Below, in pieces: positions 7,374-16,029 of a DNA stretch of 64,000 bases (position 1 is the stretch's first letter; each line of letters begins with the position of its first letter). The notes beneath the pieces were generated by a model, which worked only from the letters and a program-made list of their open reading frames with translations, did no database searches and was not told where the DNA came from. The position numbers and the translations under genes were made by a program. This stretch comes from Pseudomonadota bacterium (GTDB lineage Bacteria; Pseudomonadota; Alphaproteobacteria; Reyranellales; Reyranellaceae): positions 93,644 to 157,643 of the forward strand of contig JAFEFF010000187.1 in the NCBI GenBank assembly GCA_018240745.1. The letters run 5' to 3'.

Positions 7374-9791
7374 TCAGACCACTTTCTTGAGCTGGATCAT
7401 CTCCTCCGCCTCGTACACCGACTTCATCGTTATCGGCACGCTGTCGGCATTCACACTGATCGAATCGATTCCCAACCGGGCAAGATAGGCGGCGACACCC
7501 GGATAAGTCGCCGGCGCCTCGCCACAGATGCCGACGTGACGGCCGTTGCGGTGCGCCCCGACCACCGCCAGTCTCAGCATTTCGAGCATGCCAGGATCGC
7601 GCTCGTCGAAGTCGAAGGCGACGATTTGGGAGTCGCGGTCCACGCCGAGCGTGAGCTGCGTGAGATCGTTGGAGCCGATCGAGAAGCCGTCGAAAAGCTG
7701 CGCGAAGGCGTCGATCTGGATGACGTTGTTCGGGATCTCGCACATCAGGTAGATCTCCAATCCCTTGTCGCCGCGGCGCAGGCCATTGGCGGACAGCGCA
7801 TCGAGCACGCGGTTCGCCTCCTCGACCCGGCGACAGAACGGCACCATCACCTTCAGGTTGACGAGGCCCATGTCTTCGCGCACGCGGCGCAGGGCGGCGC
7901 ATTCGAGCGCGAACCCCGGCGAATAGGCAGGATGGGTGTAGCGCGCGGCGCCGCGGAAGCCGAGCATCGGGTTCTCTTCCCTGGGCTCGAATCCCGCTCC
8001 CCCGATCAGCTTGGCATATTCGTTGGTCTTGAAGTCGGACAGCCGCACGATCACCGGCTTGGGATGGAAGGCCGCTGCGATCGTCCCGATCCCTTCCGAC
8101 AGGCGCTCGACGAAAAAGTCCGCCGGCCGGCGATGGTGCCGGGTCAATCGCGCGATCGTCTCGCGGTCGGCCGCCGAGGTGACCCTGACCGGCTCGACCA
8201 GTGCCATCGGATGGATGCCGATGTGTTCGGTTATGACGAATTCCATGCGCGCAAGCCCGACTCCGTCGTTCGGCCGTAGTGCCGTCTTGAAGGCGAGATC
8301 GGGATTGCCGAGGTTGACCATGATCTCCGTCCGCGGCCGCGGCAGCGAGGACGCGTCGATCGTGGAGACTTCGAATGCCAGCAATCCGGAGTAGACTCGA
8401 CCGGTCTCACCTTCCGCACAGCACACCGTGACCTCCGCTGCAGGCTGCAGCACGGCGGTGGCCCGCTCCGCGCCGACGACCGCCGGAATGCCAAGCTCCC
8501 GCGCTACGATCGCCGCGTGGCAGGTTCGCCCGCCGCGGTTCGTGACGATGGCGGCCGCCTGCTTCATCACCGGCTCCCAGTCCGGGCTGGTCGTATCGGC
8601 CACCAGCACCTCGCCCGGCTGGAATGCCGCGAGATCGGCAGCGCTGGCGACATGGCGCACCCTGCCGTGGGCGATCTTCTCACCGACTGCGCGTCCCGTC
8701 AGGAGGACCGGGCCGACATCCTTGAGGCGGTAGCTTTCGAAGCTGCCCATCACCTTGCGCGAGGCGACCGTCTCCGGGCGCGCTTGGACGATGAAGATCG
8801 AGCCGTCCACGCCGTCCTTCGCCCATTCGATGTCCATCGGCATCGGATGGCCGGCGCGCCGAGAGAAATGGTCCTCGATGCACAGTGCGAAGTCGGTGAT
8901 GGTCAGCACGTCGCCATCGTCGATGCAGAAGCGGTCGCGGTCGGCCGTCGGCGTCTCGACATTGACGGTGCTACCCCCGCCGCCGGTTCCATAGACAAGC
9001 CTTTGCTGCTTGCTGCCGAGCCCGCGGCGCAGGACGCACCGGTGCCCGGCGCGGAAGGTCGGCTTGTAGACGTAGAACTCGTCGGGATCGACCCGTCCCT
9101 GGACCACGTTCTCACCCAGGCCATAGGCCCCCGTCACGAAGACGACGTTGCGAAACCCGGACTCGGTATCGAGGGTGAACGCCACGCCACTCGCGGCCTT
9201 GTCGGAGCGCACCATCTTCATGACGCCGACCGACAGGCCGATCTTCAGGTGATCGAAGCCGTTGTCGTTTCGATAGACGATGGCGCGGTCGGTGAACACC
9301 GAGGCGAAGCACAGGCGACAGGCCTCGAACACCGCCTCTATGCCGTGCACGTTCAGGAAGCTCTCATGCTGGCCCGCGAAGCTTGCCGTCGGAAGGTCCT
9401 CTGCAGTTGCCGAGCTGCGCACGGCAACGGCCACGTCTTGTCCATACTCCTTCTCCAGGCGTGCATAGTTCTCGGCCACGGCGGCGCGCACGCGTTCCGT
9501 GCCCATCGCGTCATAGACGACCGCCCGCGCCTCGACGGCGGCTGTCGAGAGAGACTTCACGTCCCCCGGCCGAACCGACGAGAGCAGCGATGCAAGCCGC
9601 GGCCAAGCGTTCGCCCCCGTCAGGGCTGCGCGATAGAGGTCGGCCGTCAACGCAAAGCCATTGGGCACTCGCACACCCTCGACAGAAAGCGCCGAATAGA
9701 GCTCGCCGAGAGCGGCATTCTTGCCGCCGACACTGGCGATATCCTCGGACCGCAGATCGGCAAACCAGCGCACGTCGGGTTGATCGGTCAT
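7374..9791 (-). CDS. ppsA: Phosphoenolpyruvate synthase
   Basis: An 805-residue cytosolic enzyme converting pyruvate, ATP and water to PEP, AMP and phosphate, the gluconeogenic reverse of pyruvate kinase. The N-terminal ATP-grasp domain starts with VGGKNAALGEL and includes AVRSSATAEDLPTASFAGQ. The swivelling phosphohistidine domain carries GGRTCHAAIVARELGIPAV, with His about 425. The C-terminal PEP/pyruvate barrel has the family patches GFRGAARYTHPAY, EIPNNVIQ and GSNDLTQLTLGVDRD. Length matches bacterial PpsA. ATG at 9791 is chosen over GTG at 9803 because GGAGG lies 5 bases before it. It lies 24 bases after the CBS-BON gene, so it is probably co-transcribed from the boxes at 10568 and 10591. 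Confidence 0.95.
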   Translation of the reverse strand: MTDQPDVRWFADLRSEDIASVGGKNAALGELYSALSVEGVRVPNGFALTADLYRAALTGANAWPRLASLLSSVRPGDVKSLSTAAVEARAVVYDAMGTERVRAAVAENYARLEKEYGQDVAVAVRSSATAEDLPTASFAGQHESFLNVHGIEAVFEACRLCFASVFTDRAIVYRNDNGFDHLKIGLSVGVMKMVRSDKAASGVAFTLDTESGFRNVVFVTGAYGLGENVVQGRVDPDEFYVYKPTFRAGHRCVLRRGLGSKQQRLVYGTGGGGSTVNVETPTADRDRFCIDDGDVLTITDFALCIEDHFSRRAGHPMPMDIEWAKDGVDGSIFIVQARPETVASRKVMGSFESYRLKDVGPVLLTGRAVGEKIAHGRVRHVASAADLAAFQPGEVLVADTTSPDWEPVMKQAAAIVTNRGGRTCHAAIVARELGIPAVVGAERATAVLQPAAEVTVCCAEGETGRVYSGLLAFEVSTIDASSLPRPRTEIMVNLGNPDLAFKTALRPNDGVGLARMEFVITEHIGIHPMALVEPVRVTSAADRETIARLTRHHRRPADFFVERLSEGIGTIAAAFHPKPVIVRLSDFKTNEYAKLIGGAGFEPREENPMLGFRGAARYTHPAYSPGFALECAALRRVREDMGLVNLKVMVPFCRRVEEANRVLDALSANGLRRGDKGLEIYLMCEIPNNVIQIDAFAQLFDGFSIGSNDLTQLTLGVDRDSQIVAFDFDERDPGMLEMLRLAVVGAHRNGRHVGICGEAPATYPGVAAYLARLGIDSISVNADSVPITMKSVYEAEEMIQLKKVV

Positions 9792-9815
9792 GCGTGCCTC
9801 CACCGCGCCGCTCGA

Positions 9816-10511
9816 CTAAATGCCCATGCCCACCGAGGCGGGCATCCGGCGCAGATGATTCTTGACCTTCTTCACGCCGGCCACGTTCTCGGCGGCGACA
9901 CGGTAGGCGTCCGACGCCGCCGCACTCGGCACGAAGCCCCAGAGATGGACGACGCCGGCATTGACCAGGATGTTCGTCGGCCATGGCGAGGTCCAAGCCT
10001 GCTTGCGGACCGCAGCCTCGATCTCGCGGCGGATTTGCTCGTCGGAAGGATGTGGCCCCGCCCCCGTCGGGTCGCGTGACAGAAGCGCTTGCAGGAGGTT
10101 GGCGCGGCTGACGATGCCGACCACGAAGTCGCCACGCATGACAGGCACGCGCTTGACCTGGCGCTTTTCCATGACATCGGCCACGTGTCGCAGTGTGTCG
10201 TCTTCCTGGACAGTGATGACCGGCTTGCTCATCACGTCCCGGACGCGCCGGGAATGCAACGTCACGTATTCAGCCGCAGCGGCCACGTCGTCGGCGAAGA
10301 CTCGCTGCAGCCAGGATTTGCGCGGCTCGGTGCCGATCTCGGGCCGGCGCAGGAGGTCGGCCTCGCTGACGATTCCGACCATCCGGCCCGTACCGTCGAC
10401 GACCGGCATCGCACTCACGCCGGTGCCCACCAGCAGCTCGGCGGCGTCGAAGACGGTCGCGTCCGATGAAATCGAGAGTACGTCCGGTGTCATCACCTGG
10501 GCAGCGCGCAT
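9816..10511 (-). CDS. CBS-domain pair plus BON domain protein
   Basis: A 231-residue protein: two CBS modules (about residues 8-62 and 95-150; VMTPDVLSISSDATVFDAAELL and VMSKPVITVQEDDTLRHVADVM) followed by a BON domain (about 165-225; EIEAAVRKQAWT, VHLWGFVPS, VAGVKKVKNHL). CBS pairs bind adenine nucleotides and BON domains are linked to membranes or osmotic protection, so an energy- or stress-sensing role is inferred; no enzymatic domain is attached. Start 10511 has AAGGAGG 8 bases upstream; the open frame extends to 10568 without a better start. First gene of the unit that continues to ppsA. Two FNR-like sites lie 57 and 80 bases upstream of the start. Confidence 0.88.
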   Translation of the reverse strand: MRAAQVMTPDVLSISSDATVFDAAELLVGTGVSAMPVVDGTGRMVGIVSEADLLRRPEIGTEPRKSWLQRVFADDVAAAAEYVTLHSRRVRDVMSKPVITVQEDDTLRHVADVMEKRQVKRVPVMRGDFVVGIVSRANLLQALLSRDPTGAGPHPSDEQIRREIEAAVRKQAWTSPWPTNILVNAGVVHLWGFVPSAAASDAYRVAAENVAGVKKVKNHLRRMPASVGMGI

Positions 10512-10567
10512 GAGGTGGTCCTCCTTGGATATGCACGCGAGTTGACCGTCTGCCGTCCACCCGGACA

Positions 10568-10604
10568 TTGCGCCAGATCAAGCGGTCGATTTGAGCCAGA
10601 TCAA
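10568..10604. promoter_or_regulatory. Two FNR-like boxes in a divergent promoter
   Basis: TTGCGCCAGATCAA (10568-10581, one base off the left half-site) and TTGAGCCAGATCAA (10591-10604, full TTGA-N6-TCAA) lie 23 bases apart, centre to centre. They share the core GCCAGATCAA. They sit between the CBS-BON gene (minus, start 10511) and the translational machinery protein (plus, start 10656), and are well placed for both. Binding is inferred from the motif and the repeated occurrence. Confidence 0.6.
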
Positions 10605-10655
10605 GGAGTGCCCGCCGTTCGCGGTCTTTCCTGATCTGCCAACATCGAGGTTTTG

Positions 10656-11066
10656 ATGTCCCATTCCCACGCCATCGTCTGGATGGATTCGCGCGAAGCG
10701 CATGTCTTCCGGTTCTCCGCCGACGATGTCGAACGCCAGCGTATCCGGTCGCGCAATCCGTTCCGCAAGATCCATCACAAGGCCGGCGTCATCGGCGCGG
10801 GACACGTGCATCTCGATCACAAGTACTTCGAGGAAATTGCCGAGGCACTGAGCGGCGTCCAGGAGTGGCTGCTCACCGGGCCGGGGGCCGCCAAGGACGA
10901 GTTGGCGCGCCATATCGAGCAGCACCTGCCGCACCTCGAGCACACCTTGTGCGGCCTGCAGACATGCGATCATCCAACCGACGGCCAGCTTGTCGATCAG
11001 GCGCGGTGGGCCTTCAAGAGCATCGACCGCATGCGGTCCAACTCCGTGACCACGGGTCAGGCATAG
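10656..11066 (+). CDS. Translational machinery protein (small eRF1-like family)
   Basis: A 136-residue protein of the small family usually named translational machinery protein, recognisable from the opening HAIVWMDSREAHVFRF, the middle KAGVIGAGHVHLDHKYFEEIAEAL and the end LQTCDHPTDGQLVDQARWAFK. Its fold is thought to resemble one domain of eRF1-type release factors; the biochemical role is not established. ATG at 10656 directly follows an in-frame TTG; GAGG lies 6 bases upstream. It diverges from the CBS-BON gene across two FNR-like boxes, and its stop shares one base with the GTG start of the cytochrome c gene, so the two are translationally linked. Confidence 0.82.
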   Translation: MSHSHAIVWMDSREAHVFRFSADDVERQRIRSRNPFRKIHHKAGVIGAGHVHLDHKYFEEIAEALSGVQEWLLTGPGAAKDELARHIEQHLPHLEHTLCGLQTCDHPTDGQLVDQARWAFKSIDRMRSNSVTTGQA

Positions 11067-11371
11067 TGAGCCGCCTCGCTGTCCTCCTCGTGATCTTGCT
11101 GCCCGCAGCCGCGGGTGCCCAGGACGTCGAGCGTGGTCACCAGCTTGCCGAGCGCTGGTGCTCGGGTTGCCATACCGTGGAACGGTCGCCTGCCGCTGCA
11201 CGAGCCGATGGCATTCCCTCTTTCGCGGCGATCGCCGGGATCTCGGGCAACTCGACCGACCGCCTTCGGGCGGCGATGAACCCGACCCATGGCCGGATGC
11301 CGGACCTGTCGCTCAGCAAGCGCGACCAGGACGACCTCGCCGCCTACATCCTCAGCCTTCGGCGGAACTGA
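11066..11371 (+). CDS. Periplasmic class I cytochrome c
   Basis: A 101-residue c-type cytochrome. GTG at 11066 shares its G with the preceding TAG. It is preferred over far upstream frames because it begins a clean signal peptide, SRLAVLLVILLPAAAGAQ, with cleavage expected after Ala18 or so. The haem site is CSGCH (residues 32-36), and a likely distal Met is Met78 in GRMPDLSLS. The C-terminal helix DLAAYILSL is typical of small soluble cytochromes c. It would carry electrons in the periplasm. Operon with the translational machinery protein, under the same FNR-like boxes, which fits a role in low-oxygen respiration. Its stop lies next to the convergent SbmA-like gene. Confidence 0.87.
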   Translation: MSRLAVLLVILLPAAAGAQDVERGHQLAERWCSGCHTVERSPAAARADGIPSFAAIAGISGNSTDRLRAAMNPTHGRMPDLSLSKRDQDDLAAYILSLRRN

Positions 11372-12436
11372 TCAGTCCTTCGGACGATCGAGCATATCCA
11401 GGGTGTCGAGCAGCACGCCGACCCGGTGGGCCGACGACATCCATTCGGCCAGTCGGGGGTAGTTGTCGACCAGCCAGTTGAAGGCGCCCTGCACCGCGAC
11501 GAAGGCTGCGGCGGCCTGGGTCACCTCACCCAACGACACGCGCCCGAGAACGTAGTTTGGCGCGCACAGGATCAGGCCGATGATCGGCGCCAGTAGCGTG
11601 TTGCTGTGCGACACCAGGGTGATGCGCATGTGCTGTCCGCACAGGCGTTTCCATTGGTCGATGACGTTCTCCTGCGCGGCGGCGAGGATCGGCCCATCCT
11701 CGACGTGCGGGCCAAGCGTGGTGCGCGTGTTCACGCGGGCGACCACGTACTTGAAGTCGGCTTCCGCCTGGTTCTTGCGCTCGATGACGTCGACCATGTA
11801 GCGGCCGACGCCCATCATCGCGGCAGTCGTCAGCGCCGCGTAGAGCACGCAGGCGCCGACGAGGTAACCGGGCACGCCGATCGTCTGTCCCCAGAAGCTC
11901 ACATCGATCACGCCGCTGACATTCCACAGCACGACAACGAAAGCGCCGGCTGAAAGCAGTGAATTGATCAGGCCGACGAGCAGGTCGATCGGTGCATCGG
12001 TGGCCAGGCGCGCATCCTCGGTGATGCGATACTCCGCGTTCTGCCGCTGACCCTTCACAAAGCCGGCACGCTGATAGCGCTGCTCGGCCAGCCAGGAGCT
12101 GATCAGCCGGCTGGTCAGCCAGTCCCGCCACAACCGCTGGAAGGTCATGCGACCCCAGACCGCCGTTACGGCCAGCGCAACACTGGAGGCTGCCAGCGTC
12201 AGCAGGACCTGCGCCTGGTGCCAGATCTGTGCGCCATCGCGGGCCTCGAGCGCGTTGAAGAAGTCCCGGTTCCAGAAGTTGAGCCGGTATTGGACCGCGA
12301 CCTGCAGGACCACGCCGACGACCAGCAGGGCCAGCAATGCCCACGCCGTTGCGCCGTGCCAGAAACCGCGCGCGGCCTGCCAGAATCGGCGTACCGCCGG
12401 TCTGCCAGCATGCGGAAGGGTGGCGTCAAGCGACAC
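11372..12436 (-). CDS. SbmA/BacA-like membrane protein (ABC transmembrane domain without ATPase)
   Basis: A 354-residue membrane protein of the SbmA/BacA-YddA type, with segments around ALLALLVVGVVLQVA, VLLTLAASSVALAVTAV and INSLLSAGAFVVVLWNV, and family stretches LNFWNRDFFNALEARD and NAEYRITEDARL. YddA-type transporters continue into an ATP-binding domain after residue 350; this one stops, so it has the SbmA layout, where uptake of peptides is driven by the proton gradient. It overlaps the glucokinase 3' end, and the start is uncertain: GTG at 12436 has AAGGCGG 6 bases upstream, while a TTG at 12472 has none. It is the last gene of the dehydrogenase-glucosidase-glucokinase operon. What it moves there is unknown. 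Confidence 0.75.
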   Translation of the reverse strand: MSLDATLPHAGRPAVRRFWQAARGFWHGATAWALLALLVVGVVLQVAVQYRLNFWNRDFFNALEARDGAQIWHQAQVLLTLAASSVALAVTAVWGRMTFQRLWRDWLTSRLISSWLAEQRYQRAGFVKGQRQNAEYRITEDARLATDAPIDLLVGLINSLLSAGAFVVVLWNVSGVIDVSFWGQTIGVPGYLVGACVLYAALTTAAMMGVGRYMVDVIERKNQAEADFKYVVARVNTRTTLGPHVEDGPILAAAQENVIDQWKRLCGQHMRITLVSHSNTLLAPIIGLILCAPNYVLGRVSLGEVTQAAAAFVAVQGAFNWLVDNYPRLAEWMSSAHRVGVLLDTLDMLDRPKD

Positions 12437-13412
12437 GGACGCCCGCCTTCGGAGCAGGATTGCCGCGTGCAACGCGCGCCAGGCTCATAAGACCCACGAA
12501 AGCCGGGTTCGGATGAAGGATCACCCGGGTCGGAACACGTTCCAGATAGGTTCGCATCCGACCCTTGGATACGAACTGCTCGCGGAACGCGGAGCGCGAC
12601 AAGTGATCGACGAAGCGCGGGACGATACCGCCGCCGATATAGACACCGCCGCGTGCCCCGAAGGTCAGTGCAACGTCGCCCGTAACGGCGCCCAGGAAAG
12701 CGCAAAAGGCATCAATCGTCGCGCGACAGATCGGAGAGGGGCCGTCGAATGCCAACTCCGTCACGTCGCTCGGTGTGAGGCGTGGTGCGTCGCAACCTTC
12801 AAGTTCCGCGATCGCCTGATGAAGGTTGACCAGGCCGGGCCCCGACAGGATGCGCTCTGCCGACGCGCGCCCGAAGCGCCGGCGCAGGATGGCGATCAGG
12901 CGGTCCTCGCGATCGTTGGTGCCGGCGAGCGAGACATGTCCGCCCTCACTGGGGACCACGCAGCGGCCGGAGGGACCGACGATCACGCAAGCCATCCCCA
13001 GTCCCGTTCCCGGCGCGACGATGGCCATCGGCGCTCCCGGTAGAGCCCTGTCGGGTCCGATCAGGCGAGTCTGGGCCAGATCGAGGTCCGGCAGACCGGC
13101 TGCCACGGCCTCGAGGTCGTTGACGATCCGCGTCCATGGCAGGTGCAGGGCACCCGCGATCTGCTCCTCGTCCAACGTCCAGGCGGCATTGGTGAGCTTG
13201 CAGCAACCCCCCTGGACAGGACCGGCCGCCGCCAGCAGGGCGCCGCCGATTGGCTCCTTGCCATGATCGAGGGCGAGATAGGCCCGCAAGGCCTCGATCG
13301 CGCCCGCATGGCGTCCCACTTCGGTGGACCAGGTGGCTCCAATCGAGTGCTCGCCTGCCAGGGCGAAACGGGCATAGGTGCCGCCGATATCGGCCAGCAG
13401 GATGCGGGTCAT
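12426..13412 (-). CDS. glk: Glucokinase
   Basis: A 328-residue cytosolic glucokinase of the Glk family: ATP plus glucose to glucose 6-phosphate. The phosphate-binding motif LLADIGGTYARFAL is at residues 5-18; IVNDLEAVAAGLP, APGTGLGMA and PSEGGHVSLA (sugar-binding) follow, and GGVYIGGGIVPR lies near the C terminus. The open frame continues far upstream, but only as a shadow of the glucosidase. The ATG at 13412 has GGAGGG 6 bases before it and overlaps the beta-glucosidase stop as ATGA. It would phosphorylate the glucose released by that enzyme, giving a compact disaccharide-to-G6P module. A PfkB kinase lies upstream of the operon. Confidence 0.92.
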   Translation of the reverse strand: MTRILLADIGGTYARFALAGEHSIGATWSTEVGRHAGAIEALRAYLALDHGKEPIGGALLAAAGPVQGGCCKLTNAAWTLDEEQIAGALHLPWTRIVNDLEAVAAGLPDLDLAQTRLIGPDRALPGAPMAIVAPGTGLGMACVIVGPSGRCVVPSEGGHVSLAGTNDREDRLIAILRRRFGRASAERILSGPGLVNLHQAIAELEGCDAPRLTPSDVTELAFDGPSPICRATIDAFCAFLGAVTGDVALTFGARGGVYIGGGIVPRFVDHLSRSAFREQFVSKGRMRTYLERVPTRVILHPNPAFVGLMSLARVARGNPAPKAGVRVA

Positions 13413-14791
13413 TGGACGCCCTCCATCGCCTGGGCATGGATCATTCGCGCGTACCAGTGCGCGGACGCCTTGGGGATGCGTCGTTGCGTGGCGAAGTCGA
13501 CATAGACCAGGCCGAAGCGGTTGGCATAGCCCGCGCCCCATTCGAAATTGTCGAGCAGCGACCAAACGAAGTAGCCGCGCACGTCGGCGCCGGCCGCCAC
13601 CGCTTCGCGCAGCGCCTCGCCGTAGGCCTTGAGATACTCGATGCGCTCGCGGTCGTGGATCTCGCCGGCGTCGTTCGGCGCCTCGACCGCGCCGGTGCCG
13701 TTCTCGGTGACGTAGATCGGCAGCCGATAGCGGCGATGGAGCTCGAGCAGCACGTCCCGGAACGCGGCTGGATCGAGCTGCCAGCCGATCGGCGAGCGAG
13801 GTGCCTCGGGTGGCGCATCCGCCCAAGCGAAGCCGAGCGGCGCCTTGGCATCGGCGCGCGCGTAGATCGGGGAGTAATGATTGACACCGAACCAGTCGAC
13901 CGGCCGCTGGATGCGCTCGAAATCCCCGGGTCGGACCACCGCCTCCATCAGCGGCGCGAGCTCGGCGGGATAGCGACCGAGGAGCTGCGGCTCCGGGAAT
14001 GCCTGGTTCCAGTAAGCATCGAGCAGGCGCGCCGCGGCCGCGTCTTCGGGCGTCGTTCCCACCGGGCGGCTCGGCTGGACGTTGTGGATGGCGGCGATCT
14101 TCGCCCGCGGCACGACCGCACGAATGGCATCGACGCCAGCTCCGTGCGCCAGGTTCACGTGATGGATGGCACGATGCAGGGCCGCACGGTCGGTAAGGCC
14201 CGGCGGGTGCCAGGCGAAACCGTAGCCGAACAGCGTGAAGACCGACGGCTCGTTGAAGGTGGCGAAATGCTTGACCCGATCCCCGTAGCGCCGCGCCACC
14301 AGCCTCGCGTAGTCGCCGAACCATCGGGCGATCTCTCGGACCTCCCATCCGCCGCGATCCTGCAGCGCCTGCGGCAGGTCCCAGTGGTACAGGCAGAGCC
14401 ACGGCTGGATACCGGCCTCGAGCAACCCATCGATCAGCCGGTCGTAGAAGGCGAGCCCAGCCTCGTTCGGCGGGCCGCTACCCTGCGGCAGCACCCGTGG
14501 CCAAGCGACGGAGAAGCGGTAGGCCTGGACGCCAAGCCGGCGCATCAGCGCGATGTCCTCGGCGAAGCGATGATAATGGTCGCAGGCGACGTCGCCGGTG
14601 TCGCCGTTGGCGATCTGTCCCGGCTTGCGGCAAAAGGTGTCCCAGACACTGGCGCCGCGGCCATCGGCCGTCACCGCCCCCTCGATCTGGTAGCTCGAGG
14701 TCGAAACGCCCCAGATGAAGTCGCGCGGCAGCGGGCGTCCGGCCTTCCCGTCGGAAGGGTCTTGATCGATCAGTTCGGCCCGAATGCTCAT
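13409..14791 (-). CDS. Beta-glucosidase (glycoside hydrolase family 1)
   Basis: A 460-residue GH1 enzyme with no signal peptide, so cytosolic. N-terminal signature FIWGVSTSSYQIEGA; acid/base Glu181 in TFNEPSVF; nucleophile Glu363 in IYVTENGTG; C-terminal aglycone-site patch SLLDNFEWGAGYANRFGLVYVDF. Length is standard for GH1. It hydrolyses beta-glucosides to glucose plus an aglycone or sugar. Start ATG 14791 has GGAGG five bases upstream. It lies 13 bases after the dehydrogenase and overlaps glucokinase by 4 bases, so it is clearly in one operon. Intracellular location means the substrate must be imported; no sugar transporter is visible except the SbmA-like protein downstream. Confidence 0.94.
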   Translation of the reverse strand: MSIRAELIDQDPSDGKAGRPLPRDFIWGVSTSSYQIEGAVTADGRGASVWDTFCRKPGQIANGDTGDVACDHYHRFAEDIALMRRLGVQAYRFSVAWPRVLPQGSGPPNEAGLAFYDRLIDGLLEAGIQPWLCLYHWDLPQALQDRGGWEVREIARWFGDYARLVARRYGDRVKHFATFNEPSVFTLFGYGFAWHPPGLTDRAALHRAIHHVNLAHGAGVDAIRAVVPRAKIAAIHNVQPSRPVGTTPEDAAAARLLDAYWNQAFPEPQLLGRYPAELAPLMEAVVRPGDFERIQRPVDWFGVNHYSPIYARADAKAPLGFAWADAPPEAPRSPIGWQLDPAAFRDVLLELHRRYRLPIYVTENGTGAVEAPNDAGEIHDRERIEYLKAYGEALREAVAAGADVRGYFVWSLLDNFEWGAGYANRFGLVYVDFATQRRIPKASAHWYARMIHAQAMEGVQ

Positions 14792-14804
14792 GGGATCCTC
14801 CGGC

Positions 14805-15878
14805 TCAAGCGGCGATGGCGACCTTGAGGACGCCGTCGCGCTGGTGGGCGAACAGGTCGTACGCTTCCTCGATCTGGTCGAGCGTGAAGCGATGGGTGAC
14901 CATGGGTTTGAGGTCGACCCGGCCGGACGCGATGACCGACATCAGGCGGCGCATCCGCTCCTTGCCGCCCGGGCACAGCGACGTGACGATCCGGTTGTCG
15001 CCCAGCCCGGCGGCGAAGGCGTCGAGGGGAATCCGCAGGTCGCTGGAATAGACGCCGAGGCTCGACAGAGTGCCCCCTGGGCGCAGCGAGCGCAGCGCGC
15101 TCTCGAATGTGCCCTGCGTGCCCAGCGCCTCGATGGCGACATCGACCCCCCGGCCGTCGGTGAGCTCCCGGATGGTCTTCGCGGGATCGCCGGACTTGAA
15201 ATCCACGACCTCGTCAGCGCCCAGGAACCGGCTCATCTTCAAGCGTTCGGGAACGGTGTCGACGGCGATGATCCTGGTCGCGCCCATCAGGCGCGCGCCC
15301 GCCGCGGCACAGAGCCCGATCGGCCCCTGGGCGAAGACCGCCACCGTGTCGCCGATCTTCACGCCGCCGCTTTCGGCACCCGCGAAGCCGGTCGACATGA
15401 TGTCGGGGCACATCAGCACCTGCTCGTCGGTCAATCCTTCGGGCACGGCCGCGAGGTTGGTCATCGCATCGGGCACGAGGACGTACTCGGCCTGGCAGCC
15501 ATCGATGGTGTTGCCGAACCGCCAGCCGCCGAGTGGCCTGAAGCCGTGCGGCGTACCGGCGCCGTCCTGGGAATGCTGGCCGCACAGGCAGGCGTTGCTG
15601 TGGCCGCTCGGTGTGATCGCCCCGGCAATCACACGCTGGCCCTCCTCGTAGCCGGAAACGGCGGAGCCCAGCTTCTCGATGACGCCGACGGGCTCATGAC
15701 CGATCGTCAGTCCCTTGGCTACCGGGTATTCGCCGCGCAGGATGTGGACGTCGGTTCCGCAGATCGTCGTGGTGGTGACGCGCAGCAGGGCATCGAGCGG
15801 CCCGACGTCGGGGATCGGCTTGGACTCGAGGACGATCCGGCCAGGCTCGACGAATACGGCGGCTTTCATCTTCGACAC
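14805..15878 (-). CDS. Zinc-containing NAD(P)-dependent alcohol dehydrogenase
   Basis: A 357-residue medium-chain dehydrogenase of the isopropanol/threonine-dehydrogenase branch. Zinc ligand regions TTTICGTDVHILRGEYP and GHEPVGVIEKLG; instead of the four-cysteine structural-zinc loop it has only ACLCGQHSQDG, as in secondary-alcohol dehydrogenases. Cofactor site VAVFAQGPIGLCAAAGARLMG. The start is set at GTG 15878 because GGAGG is 6 bases upstream; the nearby ATG (15869) would be 15 bases from it. First gene of the operon with beta-glucosidase, glucokinase and SbmA-like protein. FNR-like box 15935-15948 lies 63 bases upstream of the start, suggesting a fermentative or redox role. Confidence 0.88.
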   Translation of the reverse strand: MSKMKAAVFVEPGRIVLESKPIPDVGPLDALLRVTTTTICGTDVHILRGEYPVAKGLTIGHEPVGVIEKLGSAVSGYEEGQRVIAGAITPSGHSNACLCGQHSQDGAGTPHGFRPLGGWRFGNTIDGCQAEYVLVPDAMTNLAAVPEGLTDEQVLMCPDIMSTGFAGAESGGVKIGDTVAVFAQGPIGLCAAAGARLMGATRIIAVDTVPERLKMSRFLGADEVVDFKSGDPAKTIRELTDGRGVDVAIEALGTQGTFESALRSLRPGGTLSSLGVYSSDLRIPLDAFAAGLGDNRIVTSLCPGGKERMRRLMSVIASGRVDLKPMVTHRFTLDQIEEAYDLFAHQRDGVLKVAIAA

Positions 15879-15934
15879 GGCAAGCCTCCACCACAGGACC
15901 TGGTGCAGCCTAGGAGCGCCGCCCGAGCCGCCCA

Positions 15935-15948
15935 TTGACGTGCATCAA
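15935..15948. promoter_or_regulatory. FNR-like box before the dehydrogenase-glucosidase operon
   Basis: TTGACGTGCATCAA has TTGA-N6-TCAA geometry and lies 57 bases upstream of the GTG start at 15878. It shares TGCATCAA with the site at 20474-20487. It would control the dehydrogenase, beta-glucosidase, glucokinase and SbmA-like genes on the minus strand. Inferred from motif and position. Confidence 0.6.
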
Positions 15949-16029
15949 GCGTCGTCGATTTGGCGGCGCGCCTGGACGGAGGCCGTCGTCAGGCATGCCA
16001 GCGCAGCGCGAGGCCCTGTCCGATGGTCT

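Noticed and set aside
12426..14402. A 658-codon minus-strand frame
   Set aside because: Only its last 328 codons are glucokinase. The front half is low-complexity shadow of the GH1 gene in another frame, and the glucokinase ATG has its own ribosome site.
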